Part shown: in pieces, positions 9,346 to 17,679 of the stretch
Layout of the letters: each line of letters begins with the position of its first letter
How positions within the stretch are numbered: position 1 is the first letter of the stretch
Assembly (NCBI GenBank): GCA_046331625.1
Contig: JAXLQL010000019.1
Location: 62,001-126,000 of the forward strand
Length of the DNA stretch: 64,000 nucleotides
Source of the DNA: JAXLQL01 sp046331625
GTDB lineage: Bacteria; Acidobacteriota; Terriglobia; Bryobacterales; Bryobacteraceae
Direction: 5' to 3'
Notes under the pieces: generated by a model
The model's input: only the letters and a program-made list of their open reading frames with translations
Told to the model about the DNA's origin: nothing
Database searches by the model: none
Position numbers and translations under genes: made by a program

Positions 9346-9380
9346 GGGCGGAAATCTCCGCGATCCCCAGGAAATACTCC

Positions 9381-11102
9381 TCACTGGCAGGCGGTCTGCG
9401 CCGCCCATAGCGTACCATCGGCCTGGATCGCCCATGGCGTGTTCGCGACGGCCAGCGACACCGCACGGCCCGACTCCTGGCGCCAGCGGTCTCCCATCCA
9501 GACCATGATGCCGTAGTTGATTTGGTTGTTGGCGTCCGTCACCGGGACATTGTCGGTAGCCCATACATCGCCGCTCTGGTAGCCGATGGCGATGCTCGTA
9601 ATGCTGCCGGGCTTCTTCACCCAAACGCCGTTCTCGCGGCGGTAAGGAGAGTAGTCACGCCCAACGGCCCACAGGGTGCCGTCGGGTTCTGCCGCGATCT
9701 GGCGGGCTGCCAGGCCGGGAAGCAGAGCCCAGGCGCCGTTTTTCCACTGCCAGACGTTGTCGTTCGTCGTGTCGGCGAACCCGATCACGAAGCGGTCACC
9801 GTTGGCCGCAACGGCGATGTCGGAAGCTTGGCCTGTCTGTTGGATCCACCCTGAGGCGAGGTCACGCTGCCAGACGCCCATCTGCTTGGTCACCACCCAC
9901 GGCTTGGCGCCGGCGCCATCGGGCCCATCGGCGATGCGGAACGCCGCTCCCGGCACGGTAATCCACTGGCCGCCGGCCACGGAAAAGTCGTAACGCATGA
10001 TGGCGCGATTGCCATCTGGAAACGCTGGGGCCGCGCTGACGGCCCAGGCTTCGTCTTTCATCCCCAGTGAGCTCAGATCGCCTGGGCGCGTTTTGCCAAC
10101 CATGTAATCAGCCTGTTCTTTGCCTTGCCGGAACACCGATACCTGGGCTACCGACCCGGGCATCTTCATCCAACCGCTCAACCGGCAACTGGCCCACGGG
10201 TGCGGCCTGACGGTAGCGATGAAATTCCTGGCAGCCGAGGCGGCAAGGGCCTGTTGGGGCGGCGCGAACATCTGCTGGCCGAAGTATCGGAGCGTTCCGT
10301 CTTTCATCATGGCCAGGGTGCTGAAGTATCCGCCGGCGATCGATTGCACGGTGCTGCTGGGGATGTCGACAGCCGGGATCTGCCCTTCGGTATTGCGGCC
10401 GATGGCGCGCAGTCTTCCGTTGACAGGGTCCTTGCCCAAATAGATCGTGTGATAGGCGCCGGCGGCGACACTCATGATGTTGACTCGCTGTGGTTCGAAG
10501 GCCGGGGCTTGGCCGAAGTCATTGCTGCCCCAGAAAACGAGCTTGCCGTCACTTGTCAGGGCGGCGCTGTGTTCCTTGCCCGCGGCCACTTGCACGATTC
10601 CAACCGCGGTTGGCGGCACTATGGACTCGGCGCGGAGGTTCGTCCCCCAGGCGGCCACCGTGCCATCGGCTCGTGCGGCCAGGCTGTGACTGCCGCCGGC
10701 CGCGATTGACCTCGCGCCTGTGAGCCCTGACGGCACACTGGATTGACCCGCGTCGTTCGCGCCCCAGGCGACTACCGTGCCGTCCATCTTGAGCGCGAGA
10801 GCATGTTGGTCTCCCGCTGCAATGGCTTTCACGTTGTTCAAGCCGGCTGGCATTGAGAGGCCCGGGCTTCCGGGGCGGCCCCAGCAGAACACAGTGCCGT
10901 CGGCCCTGAGGGCAACGGCGAAGTCGTCGCCTGCGGCCACCTGGGTGAAGACACTGTTGATGCTTCCGGCAGGGGGCGGGACGTAAGATGAGTTGAAAAC
11001 ACCGGCGATGTCCACCGGTTGGGCGCTGGCGGAAACGGCCGTGAGCGCCGCGATCGCAAAAAGGTGCGCGCGGAAAGTCCGCCGCGAGAAGTTAGTCCAC
11101 AT
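9381..11102 (-). CDS. secreted RCC1-repeat / tectonin-like beta-propeller protein
   Basis: 573 residues with an N-terminal signal peptide ending near ASAQP (about 28). The first half carries RCC1-type repeats (GDDFAVALRADGTVFCWG, GDQHALALKMDGTVVAWG, GGSHSLAARADGTVAAWG, GKEHSAALTSDGKLVFWG). The second half has tectonin-like units with W-x-x-G/DGTLWA patterns (PDGTLWAVG, ADGTLWAA). It is probably an extracellular or periplasmic binding/scaffold propeller; no catalytic motif is visible. It follows the FG-GAP gene by 42 bases on the same strand, so the two may be co-expressed. A terminal Cys (AAQTACQ) is present. Confidence 0.8.
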   Translation of the reverse strand: MWTNFSRRTFRAHLFAIAALTAVSASAQPVDIAGVFNSSYVPPPAGSINSVFTQVAAGDDFAVALRADGTVFCWGRPGSPGLSMPAGLNNVKAIAAGDQHALALKMDGTVVAWGANDAGQSSVPSGLTGARSIAAGGSHSLAARADGTVAAWGTNLRAESIVPPTAVGIVQVAAGKEHSAALTSDGKLVFWGSNDFGQAPAFEPQRVNIMSVAAGAYHTIYLGKDPVNGRLRAIGRNTEGQIPAVDIPSSTVQSIAGGYFSTLAMMKDGTLRYFGQQMFAPPQQALAASAARNFIATVRPHPWASCRLSGWMKMPGSVAQVSVFRQGKEQADYMVGKTRPGDLSSLGMKDEAWAVSAAPAFPDGNRAIMRYDFSVAGGQWITVPGAAFRIADGPDGAGAKPWVVTKQMGVWQRDLASGWIQQTGQASDIAVAANGDRFVIGFADTTNDNVWQWKNGAWALLPGLAARQIAAEPDGTLWAVGRDYSPYRRENGVWVKKPGSITSIAIGYQSGDVWATDNVPVTDANNQINYGIMVWMGDRWRQESGRAVSLAVANTPWAIQADGTLWAAQTACQ

Positions 11103-11144
11103 TGCAGTTCATGCTCCTGGTTCGGGTAGAAGTAAGTGAGTCCG

Positions 11145-12638
11145 TCAGATCGAGTTGGCAATCGTCTGCCGCACCTGTTGGGCCTGTTCGAGCATCGCTT
11201 TCAGTGAGTCCAGTACGCTCTGCTGCTGCGTGGTGAAGGTCTTGAAGACGTCGGCCGCGGTTGGATCTTGAGGCCGGCTGGCGATAGCGGCGGCAGCCTC
11301 CTGTTTCGCTTGACCCAGTTGGGTCAGCAGTTCCTGGTCTTGCGAACTGAGCGCGGCCGTGCCGGTTACGGTGGGCAGCAGTTGCAGGACCAGTGACGTG
11401 TTCCCGGTCTTGCCGAGAGCAGTTTGCATCAGCGCCGCCAGTGACGCAGCGTCAGCGCTCTTTGCGATGTAGGCTACCCGTTGCGACAGTTCGATGCCAG
11501 CCAGCGTGGCGCTGCGCAGATCCGAGGGCAGTCCGTCGCTGGGAGCAGCAAACGCCGCACCCGTGCTCACCGAGCCGTGAACGCCGGTATAGGCAAAGCC
11601 GATCACGTCCTGCTTTCCATCGCCATCGAAATCTCCCAGCACGCGAGGCAGCACGGGCGTCGAGGTCCAGCCACCGTTGTTCTGGCCGTAGTAAGGGCTC
11701 CAGGATTTCGGCGCCGAGAATGAGAGTCCGGTGCTCAACGCGACATAGACGCCCTCGCGGGCGAAGCCCACTGCGTCCGCCTTGCGGTCGCCATTGACGT
11801 CGGCGAGGACGCGCGGGAAATCGTCGAAGCTGGTCCAGCCCGCATCCGTACCCAACCCGGCGAGCCACTTGCCCGGAGCCGCAAATCCAGTTCCCGTGCT
11901 GAGGGCAACGTAGACGCCGTCGGTGGCAAAGCCGGCGATGTCCGCTTTGCCGTCGCCGTTCACGTCGGCCACCGCGCGCGGAACCTGGTTCATGTTGGTC
12001 CAGTTAGGAGGAGCAAATCCGGTGCTCCATTTGGCGATGGCGCCGAACGCCGAGCCATTGGACAGACTGACATAAACGCCATCGCTGGCCACGCCGACGA
12101 TGTCGGCCTTCCCATCGCCATTGACATCGGCGGCAAACCGCGGAGCCGTGGAGTAGGCAGACCATCCAGCAGCGACACTGAAATCGTTGGCTCGCCAACG
12201 GGTAGGCGCGGCGAATTGTTTTCCGTCACTGAGGGAAACGTAGACTCCGTCTTGGCCGAATCCCACGATATCGGCCTTGCCATCGCCGTTGACGTCAGCG
12301 GCGGTGCGCGGGAACTTGTCGAAGCCGCTCCAGCTTCCGGCGTTGGTTCCGAAGGAGGCTACCCATCTGGTGGCAGGGCGGAACGCGTTACCGGAGCTCA
12401 GCGCGACATAGACGCCGTCATTGGCGAAGCCGACGATATCGGCTTTTCCGTCGCCATCGGCATCGGCCGCAGTGCGCGGGTAGAGTTCCGAGTTGGTCCA
12501 AGTGCCGGCGATGGGCGCCGCGCCGAACAGAGGCAGCATCGGCTTGGGCTGGGCGGTTGCGGGCGCCGGGACGAGAGTCGATATGGCTAGTAGGGCCGCG
12601 GCGTACACTGTGCGGAATCGGTTCATGACCTGTTTCAT
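11145..12638 (-). CDS. secreted FG-GAP/VCBS-repeat propeller protein
   Basis: Six near-identical blades of about 53 residues, each with a calcium-binding loop such as DVNGDGKADIVGF followed by DGVYVALS, form an integrin-alpha-like propeller. A helical C-terminal region of about 130 residues rich in Ala/Gln follows. The open frame extends to 12743, but the signal peptide (RFRTVYAAALLAISTLVPAPATAQ) begins just after ATG 12638 or ATG 12626; 12638 is given here. No enzyme motif. Blade similarity at DNA level makes this an internal tandem repeat prone to copy-number change. Probably cell-surface binding; ligand unknown. Confidence 0.8.
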   Translation of the reverse strand: MKQVMNRFRTVYAAALLAISTLVPAPATAQPKPMLPLFGAAPIAGTWTNSELYPRTAADADGDGKADIVGFANDGVYVALSSGNAFRPATRWVASFGTNAGSWSGFDKFPRTAADVNGDGKADIVGFGQDGVYVSLSDGKQFAAPTRWRANDFSVAAGWSAYSTAPRFAADVNGDGKADIVGVASDGVYVSLSNGSAFGAIAKWSTGFAPPNWTNMNQVPRAVADVNGDGKADIAGFATDGVYVALSTGTGFAAPGKWLAGLGTDAGWTSFDDFPRVLADVNGDRKADAVGFAREGVYVALSTGLSFSAPKSWSPYYGQNNGGWTSTPVLPRVLGDFDGDGKQDVIGFAYTGVHGSVSTGAAFAAPSDGLPSDLRSATLAGIELSQRVAYIAKSADAASLAALMQTALGKTGNTSLVLQLLPTVTGTAALSSQDQELLTQLGQAKQEAAAAIASRPQDPTAADVFKTFTTQQQSVLDSLKAMLEQAQQVRQTIANSI

Positions 12639-13011
12639 TTCGCCAGCCCCGGTGGGGGACGGCGTCCTTTCTGTTGCGTAGAGATGGATGACGCGAGGCG
12701 GTGGGGCCGCCACGTGCTGTGACAGACGAACCGGCGGGCTCAAGCAAATCCGGTTTCGCCGTGTCTCATTGCAGATATGGCTGTCAAGCGAACCAAACCG
12801 GACAAAGCTTTTTGAAAAAACGTCACGGCCGGATTGGCCCCGGTTGACCGGTGCAGTTCAAATGTCTGGCGCACGGGTCTGCTCGCCCGAGCCCACGCGT
12901 GGGAAACCGGATAGGACCGGTCACTGCGCAACTGAGTGCGGGTGACGGAGAACCAGTCGGCCTACATTCCTCGTACCCAGTCCAGCGGGTAGAATCAGAG
13001 AACCCGCACGC
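12639..13011. other. divergent intergenic region with DedA promoter candidate
   Basis: About 370 bases between the FG-GAP gene (minus) and the DedA-rhodanese gene (plus). TAGAAT at 12990-12995 lies 16 bases before the DedA ATG and is a reasonable -10; no strong -35 is visible. CCCACGCGTGGG at 12893-12904 is a perfect 12-base palindrome, possibly an operator, although GC-rich sequence makes such palindromes common. No gene is recognised. Confidence 0.45.
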
Positions 13012-13998
13012 ATGGACCTTCTCAATCTCGTTGCGCGCCACGGCCCGGTTCTGCTCGCCGCCATTTGCTTCCTGGAAGCGGTGGGATTTCCCATTCCCGC
13101 GGCGATCGCGCTGATTGGCGCGGGCGCGCTCGTCCACGATGGCCGCTTGCCCGCCGCCACCTTCGCCGCCGGAGTAGGCGGACTGCTCGCGGGCGACCTC
13201 ATCCTCTACTCGGTGGGCCGCTTCTCGGGCTGGTATTTCCTCGGCCTTCTGTGCCGGCTTTCGGCGAATCCGGAGGCGTGCATTTTCAGCGCGGCCAACA
13301 AGTTCTATCAGAAGGGCCGTCAGGCGTTGCTGTTCACGAAGTTCATTCCCGGCATCAACACCATGGCGGCTCCGCTGGCGGGGAGCCTGCACATGCACCC
13401 GGCTCAGTTCTTGGCGTTCGACCTCGGCGGCGCCACGATCTACGCGAGCTCCTACTTTCTTGCCGGCTACCTGTTCAGCAATCTTCTCGAAGATATCGTG
13501 GGAGCGATGAGCACCGCGGGCGAGACGATCCAGCGAGTGTTGATCGGAGCCGCACTCGCGTACGTGGGTTATCGCGCCTGGATGGCGCGCCGCCTGCGGT
13601 CCGAGTTCCTGGACATTCCCCGCGTGGCGGCCCAAGACGCCGCGCAGACATTCGAAGACTCGCCGGACCAGTTTCTGGTGCTCGACGTCCGCAGCCACGG
13701 CTACTATGCCGAGTCGGCGATGCGCATCAAAGGCGCCGCGCGATTGGAGCCGAACCGGCTTCCAGAAACGCTGCACGAGTTGCCGGACTCGAAGCGAATC
13801 TATCTTTACTGCACTTGACACCGCGACGCCACCAGTCTGCGCGTGGCGCGGACCATTCTCGAGTCGGGCAGGGAAGCCGTGGTGATCGAGGGAGGCCTCG
13901 CGGCGTGGCGCAAGCAAGGGCTTCCCGTGGAGCCTGTGCCCGCCGGAGATGTCGTGCACCTGCCGCGATTCACCCCGGTGCGCAGCGCTGGCGCGTAA
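13012..13998 (+). CDS. DedA-family membrane protein fused to rhodanese domain, with in-frame TGA (candidate selenocysteine)
   Basis: Residues 1-200 are a DedA/SNARE-associated membrane domain: several hydrophobic segments, the FLEAVGFPIPAA motif, FTKFIPGINTMAAPLAG, and a final helix at about 175-195. Residues 215-328 are a rhodanese (GlpE-like) domain: FLVLDVRS, GAARLEP, IYLYCT, then TGA at codon 269 (13816-13818), then an uninterrupted coding stretch HRDATSLRVARTIL, EAVVIEGGLAAWRKQGLP ending at TAA 13996-13998. In DedA-rhodanese fusions the loop reads YC[ST]C-x-x-[ED]A[ST], so TGA replaces the catalytic Cys. Downstream coding is fully conserved in frame, and a stem-loop follows the TGA. A conventional reading would stop at 13818 with 268 residues. 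Alternatives are a nonsense mutation or a sequencing error. Confidence 0.75.
13819..13851 (+). promoter_or_regulatory. possible bacterial SECIS stem-loop after in-frame TGA
   Basis: Immediately after the TGA, CGCCAC (13827-13832) pairs perfectly with GTGGCG (13843-13848) around a 10-base loop CAGTCTGCGC. CCG (13821-13823) can pair with CGG (13849-13851) below a three-base bulge. The loop G is 17 bases past the TGA, inside the 16-37 window described for bacterial SECIS elements, and the loop AGTCTGC resembles the AGGTCTGC of E. coli fdhF. The G is the third loop base rather than first or second, so the match to the consensus is good but not perfect. Confidence 0.5.
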
Positions 13999-14302
13999 GA
14001 GCGCGCCCGGGCTCGGCTAGTTCAGACCCGCATTCAGGCCTCGAGAAAACGCTTTCACTCCGCCCGGAGCCAGAGCTTCGCGATCTCCGTTGGCGGCAGA
14101 CTCGAGGTTCGGAACGGGCAGCACTGCCGCTCCGTGGCGAGGCGCTCTGCGGCGCCAGCGCATTCCAGTCGCGCGCGATTTCCAGCAGTGCCAGAAACTC
14201 ACTCTCTGGGGAACGGCTCCTTGCCGATTGTGGAGCAGATTCAGTCTCTGCGCGGGATCTCAGTCCCCGAGACGCGTCGAGTGCGGCACTGAACCGCCCC
14301 GA
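13999..14302. other. convergent intergenic region
   Basis: 304 bases between the DedA-rhodanese and Dabb genes. A 61-codon minus-strand frame (14017-14202) ends in a peptide GGVKAFSRGLNAGLN, but it has no start signal, no recognisable family and an unusual Arg-rich N-terminus. It may be a decayed gene end. No clear terminator hairpin was found. Confidence 0.4.
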
Positions 14303-14692
14303 CTAATTCGTGATGTCGTGCGTCGTGCTCTCGCTGCGGATCGGAAGGTAGGTCTTGTACCATTCCTTCTGCGCCGGACTGTTCGTGTAGGCATCGAACG
14401 CCGCCTTGCTCTCGAACTCCATCACCAGCGCGTTCGAGTAACCCTGCCCCTGTACCTTCAGCGTCTTCGTCCAGACATTCTTGATTCCCGGATAGTTGGC
14501 GGCAACCTTCTCCACGCCGTCCACCGCCGCCTTGATCTGCTCCGGCGTAGTGCCCTCCTTCCACTTCACCGTGATCACATGGACGATGGTGGTGGGCTTT
14601 CCGAACTGGTTGGCGGCGGTGGCGATACCGGCTCCGATCGCGAGAGCGGCTGCGGCCACGGCAATCACGGCGCGAGTGCTGAACGATTTCAT
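14303..14692 (-). CDS. exported Dabb (stress-responsive A/B barrel) domain protein
   Basis: 129 residues. ATG at 14692 is supported by AGGAG seven bases upstream and by a signal peptide directly after it (RAVIAVAAAALAIGAGIATAA). The body matches the Dabb fold: IVHVITVKWKEGTTPEQIKAAVDGV, NVWTKTL, SNALVMEFESKAAFDAYTNSP, YLPIRS. Dabb proteins are small dimeric alpha/beta barrels, some with heme- or aromatic-binding roles; the substrate is unknown here. Its start overlaps the stop of the upstream membrane gene by one base (TGATG), so translation is probably coupled. Confidence 0.85.
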   Translation of the reverse strand: MKSFSTRAVIAVAAAALAIGAGIATAANQFGKPTTIVHVITVKWKEGTTPEQIKAAVDGVEKVAANYPGIKNVWTKTLKVQGQGYSNALVMEFESKAAFDAYTNSPAQKEWYKTYLPIRSESTTHDITN

Positions 14693-15093
14693 CAGGAATC
14701 TCCTTCTACTGGCTTTTCTTGGCGAATCCGCAGTCCGGACCATTCCTCGCACACGATGAGCGAGTCGGCCGGATTGCGAACGAAGTACTTGATCGTGACC
14801 GGCCCGATGATGCGGGAACGGTCAGTGGGAACGTGGTCGCGCAGATCGGCGACATCCTGCGAGGCGTTGTAGTCGACGCCATTCACCGAGTAGACGTAGT
14901 AGAGCGACTCGTCGGAGGCATCGGTGAGCATGCCGTCGCAGCGCCGCCCATACATATGGATACGCTGCCGGCGGCGGCGTTCGCGGACCGATGGCGTCAC
15001 CCAGATCCGCTGCCGCAGCAGAAATAGAATGAGCCCCACGAGTAAGACGCCTCCCGCGATGGCGAGAAGGACGATGGGCTCGATGGGGCTCAT
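14692..15093 (-). CDS. small membrane-anchored protein, DUF3592-like
   Basis: 133 residues: one N-terminal membrane helix (IVLLAIAGGVLLVGLILFLL, about 6-25), a basic stretch (RERRRRQR) that would stay cytoplasmic, then a small beta-rich domain with a repeated strand pattern (YYVYSVNGVDYNAS, VTIKYFVRNPADSLI) typical of DUF3592-like proteins. Function unknown. It lies between the transaldolase gene (9 bases upstream) and the Dabb gene (one-base overlap), so the three form an operon. Confidence 0.65.
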   Translation of the reverse strand: MSPIEPIVLLAIAGGVLLVGLILFLLRQRIWVTPSVRERRRRQRIHMYGRRCDGMLTDASDESLYYVYSVNGVDYNASQDVADLRDHVPTDRSRIIGPVTIKYFVRNPADSLIVCEEWSGLRIRQEKPVEGDS

Positions 15094-15102
15094 CCGGAAA
15101 CG

Positions 15103-15765
15103 TTAGCGTCCCGCCGGGACTTCCTGGAACGCCTTGGCGTAGTCCTTCAGGAACTGCTCGAGGCCCTTGTCGGTGAGCGGGTGGTTGAAGAGCATGTCGG
15201 CGACCTTGAAGGGCATGGTCCCGATGTGCGCGCCTGCAATGGCGGCCTGCGTAATGTGGAGCGGCGAGCGCAGCGACGCGGCGAGAATCTGCGTCTTGAA
15301 GCCGTAGTTCTTGTAGATGGTGGCGATCTGCCGGATCAGTTCCATGCCTTCCACCGCGAGATCATCGAGCCGGCCGACGAACGGGCTGACGAAGTACGCG
15401 CCCGCCTTGGCCGCGAGCAAAGCTTGGCCCGGCGAGAAGCAGAGCGTGACGTTGAAGCGAATGCCTTCCTTGCTCAGCAGCGCGGTGGTCTTGATGCCAT
15501 CGCGCGTGAGCGGAACCTTGACGACGATGTTGCGGTGGATTTTGGCGAGTTGGCGCGCTTCGCGTACCATCTCTTCATGAGTGGTAGCCACCACTTCCGC
15601 GCTGATGTCGCCGTCGACGATCTCGCAGATGCGGCGCACCTGCTCCTCGAGCGGCACTCCTTCTTTGGCGATGAGCGAGGGGTTGGTCGTGACGCCGTCG
15701 ACGATGCCCCAGGCTGCTCCTTTGCGGAGTTCCTCCAGATTGGCTGTGTCTAGGAATATTTTCAT
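15103..15765 (-). CDS. fsa: transaldolase / fructose-6-phosphate aldolase (TalC/FSA type)
   Basis: Short (220-residue) class I aldolase barrel of the TalC/FSA subfamily. Seen: N-terminal MKIFLDTANLEELRK, GVTTNPSLIAKEG, the Schiff-base lysine in VVKVPLTRDGIKT, FNVTLCFSPGQALLAAKAGA, SPFVGRLDD and the C-terminal HITQAAIAGAHIGTMPF. Length and motifs are complete. Cytosolic role: transfer or cleavage of dihydroxyacetone units in the pentose phosphate pathway. Transaldolase versus true F6P aldolase cannot be told by eye. First gene of a three-gene operon with the DUF3592-like and Dabb genes. Confidence 0.93.
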   Translation of the reverse strand: MKIFLDTANLEELRKGAAWGIVDGVTTNPSLIAKEGVPLEEQVRRICEIVDGDISAEVVATTHEEMVREARQLAKIHRNIVVKVPLTRDGIKTTALLSKEGIRFNVTLCFSPGQALLAAKAGAYFVSPFVGRLDDLAVEGMELIRQIATIYKNYGFKTQILAASLRSPLHITQAAIAGAHIGTMPFKVADMLFNHPLTDKGLEQFLKDYAKAFQEVPAGR

Positions 15766-15921
15766 GGGAATGACCTGCGGCCGGATAGACGCGGTCCCGG
15801 GTGAGGGCGCGGCTTGGCCTGCTTCGATCAGTTTAGCAAGGCCGCCCGGAGATCACAGGCGCCGCCGACCGTCATGTTGCCGCGCACGGCACTGCAACTG
15901 CACAGAAATGCCCGGGCTCTG

Positions 15922-16020
15922 TCATGATGTGATGGCTACCTCGACCCGGTCCAACGTGAAACCAAGCTGCCTCAGCATTGCGATCACATCCTTGCCCGTG
16001 AGCGAAGGTTCAGAGGACAT
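15922..16020 (-). pseudogene. hicA: HicA toxin remnant (N-terminal 32 residues)
   Basis: ATG at 16020 overlaps the HicB-like stop (TGATG), the expected coupling. It encodes 32 residues containing SLTGKDVIAMLRQLGFTLDRV, the conserved N-terminal helix of HicA mRNA interferases. It then diverges to EVAITS and stops before the catalytic KGSHH histidine. Further downstream, minus-strand frames near 15838-15890 give weak echoes of a HicA C-terminus (TVGGACDLRAALLN). The toxin therefore appears decayed and inactive. Confidence 0.6.
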
Positions 16021-16541
16021 CAGATCAAGCCCACAATCCTTTTGACCTCATCCAGCTTCGCCGGGCTGAGCGGGATCTTCTTCCGGTGGGCTTCCATGGT
16101 TTTGATGTAACCGCGAATCATCTCGGCGGTACGATCCAACGCCTGCTCCTCCGTGTCGCCGAAAGTCGACATCCGGTGCAGTTCCTTGACAAAGGTGACA
16201 AAGGATCTCGCTTCGTCGTCGTACGTCATTTCGACAGTAATCGCCTTGGTGAGGCTGAGCGGATGTTTGCGGTAGGTCCTACGATCAGCCGCCGCGAGAT
16301 ACTTCCGCGCGGCCTCGCTCTCGGCCGCTTTGCGGGAACGAGCATACACGACGATTCCAGGATCTTCCGCAATCGATGCGACGAACGATCCGTCTTGCTG
16401 GGGTAAGCTGACGATCTGAAATCGATGGTAGGTGCGAGGTTCAACCCGAGGCTTGACTGGTACGTTTTCTCCCAAACGGGGCAACGGAGCCCTCCCGGAT
16501 AGTCTGTCGGGAGTGGAGATCTCTTGTCGCAAGCGTAGCAT
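16020..16541 (-). CDS. hicB: HicB-like antitoxin, apparently with two HicB-type folds
   Basis: Up to 173 residues. The C-terminal domain (about 95-155) has the HicB pattern: ITVEMTYDDEARSFVTFVKELHRMS, a short loop, then a helix. The N-terminal half (about 40-90) repeats the same layout (FQIVSLPQQDGSFVASIAEDPGIVVYA, then AESEAARKYLAA), suggesting a duplicated, RNase-H-like HicB fold. No helix-turn-helix or ribbon-helix-helix is evident. ATG 16541 has GAGGG very close; a TTG about 20 codons downstream has a better-spaced GGGAGGG, so the start is uncertain. Known HicB neutralises HicA; here the partner is truncated, so this may be a solitary or repurposed antitoxin. Confidence 0.65.
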   Translation of the reverse strand: MLRLRQEISTPDRLSGRAPLPRLGENVPVKPRVEPRTYHRFQIVSLPQQDGSFVASIAEDPGIVVYARSRKAAESEAARKYLAAADRRTYRKHPLSLTKAITVEMTYDDEARSFVTFVKELHRMSTFGDTEEQALDRTAEMIRGYIKTMEAHRKKIPLSPAKLDEVKRIVGLI

Positions 16542-16577
16542 CCACCCTCATGATACGCGGAGCACCATTTCCTTTTG

Positions 16578-17402
16578 TCAGAACCCATTGCGGCGCGCCA
16601 CCCACGCCATCACCCTGCTCGCCGCACCAGGAGCCACCCGGACCATCCAATCCACCGCGCGATAGTCGAACCCGATCACGATCCGAGCCGGATTCGCCCG
16701 CAGCCGATGGAGCGCGATGCGAGCGGCTACGGCGGGATCGAGTCCGCGCCTCTCGAGGAAACTCTCCTCCGCTTCCGACTTCGCCCGAGTCTCGGAAACG
16801 CCATCGCGAATGATGGCGGTCCGCAGCGGACCCGGATAGAGCAGCGTCACGCACACGCGCGGAGCCAAGTCGTGGCGGAGCGACTCTGAAAACGCCCGCA
16901 GCGCGCCCTTCGACGCGGCATAGGCGGTCTTGCCCGGGTATCCCAACCAAGCAAACGAACTCGCCACGTTGACGATCTGGGCTCTCGGTACGATCTGCGC
17001 CCCCGTCTCCCTTTCGAGAAGGGGCAGCATCGTGCGGCACCCGAGCACGGCCCCGCGGAAGTTCACTTCCATGACCCGCTCGAACAGGTCGGCCGTCGCC
17101 TGGGCGAACGGAGCGGAGACCGAGATGCCGGCGTTATTGATGAGCAGATCCAGGCGGCGATGACGCCGTTTCACTTCCTCGCGAACCCGCTCCCAATCAA
17201 GCGGTGAGGAGACGTCGAGAACGTGCGCCGTGACCAGCGGCCCGGCGCCGGAGAGATCGGCCATCGCCTCGCCCAAGCGATGTTCATCGACATCGGCGAG
17301 AGCGACGTGACACTGCAGACGTAGGAGTTCGCGCGCAAGCGCCCGGCCAAGTCCACTCCCGGCGCCTGTGACCAAGGCGACCCGGTTCTCGTAGCTCGAC
17401 AC
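16578..17402 (-). CDS. short-chain dehydrogenase/reductase
   Basis: 274 residues from GTG 17402 (an upstream ATG at 17552 would add about 50 residues that overlap another gene and resemble no SDR). Rossmann motif TGAGSGLG near residue 12, NNAG near 93, catalytic Ser in NVASS, and YAASK. The C-terminal extension ends in ARRNGF. NAD(P)-dependent oxidoreductase, substrate unknown; the extended substrate-binding C-terminus resembles SDRs acting on acyl or sterol substrates, but that is weak. Cytoplasmic. Downstream of a small zinc-ribbon membrane protein on the same strand. Confidence 0.9.
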   Translation of the reverse strand: MSSYENRVALVTGAGSGLGRALARELLRLQCHVALADVDEHRLGEAMADLSGAGPLVTAHVLDVSSPLDWERVREEVKRRHRRLDLLINNAGISVSAPFAQATADLFERVMEVNFRGAVLGCRTMLPLLERETGAQIVPRAQIVNVASSFAWLGYPGKTAYAASKGALRAFSESLRHDLAPRVCVTLLYPGPLRTAIIRDGVSETRAKSEAEESFLERRGLDPAVAARIALHRLRANPARIVIGFDYRAVDWMVRVAPGAASRVMAWVARRNGF

Positions 17403-17418
17403 TACCCGTGACTCGATA

Positions 17419-17649
17419 CTATTGATGCGCGGCTTTGTGTGCGGCGGCAGTGTTCTTGGCGACCCAAGTGCCACACGTCGGGCACTGGACTTGTTCGACA
17501 GTGGGAGCTTGGGGAGAAGGACTATTGCGAGGCGAGGGAGTGGGAGGATCAATCACCTGCCGGAGCGTTTGCCCCAGCAATCCGATCACGCCGCGCAGAA
17601 GAGTGATGCCGACGATGGCCGAGAGCATGAGCACAACCCATCGGATCAT
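17419..17649 (-). CDS. small membrane protein with zinc-ribbon half (CPTCG)
   Basis: 76 residues: N-terminal membrane segment (VVLMLSAIVGITLLRGVIGLL), a Pro/Ser-rich linker, then CPTCGTWV and histidines at the C-terminus (HKAAHQ), a CxxC...H-x3-H metal-binding arrangement. ATG 17649 is preceded by GAGAGG, a fair Shine-Dalgarno. It resembles short PP0621-type proteins. Function unknown. Confidence 0.65.
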   Translation of the reverse strand: MIRWVVLMLSAIVGITLLRGVIGLLGQTLRQVIDPPTPSPRNSPSPQAPTVEQVQCPTCGTWVAKNTAAAHKAAHQ

Positions 17650-17679
17650 CTGGCACCTCTCTTCCGCGCGGCGGCGGAG

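Noticed and set aside
11145..12638. Regular ~159-bp repeats that could be taken for a CRISPR-like array
   Set aside because: They encode FG-GAP blades in frame, with no short conserved repeat and no variable spacers; there are no cas genes.
12893..12904. CCCACGCGTGGG palindrome as an operator
   Set aside because: A perfect 12-base palindrome, but with no second copy or nearby regulator, and such GC palindromes are expected by chance in this genome.
14017..14202. 61-codon minus-strand frame between DedA and Dabb genes
   Set aside because: No start signal, Arg/Trp-rich N-terminus and no family match; at most a decayed gene end.
13065..14306. Long 413-codon plus-strand frame overlapping the DedA-rhodanese gene
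   Set aside because: Arg/Gly-rich composition, no family motif, and it lies in another frame over well-supported coding sequence; a high-GC shadow.
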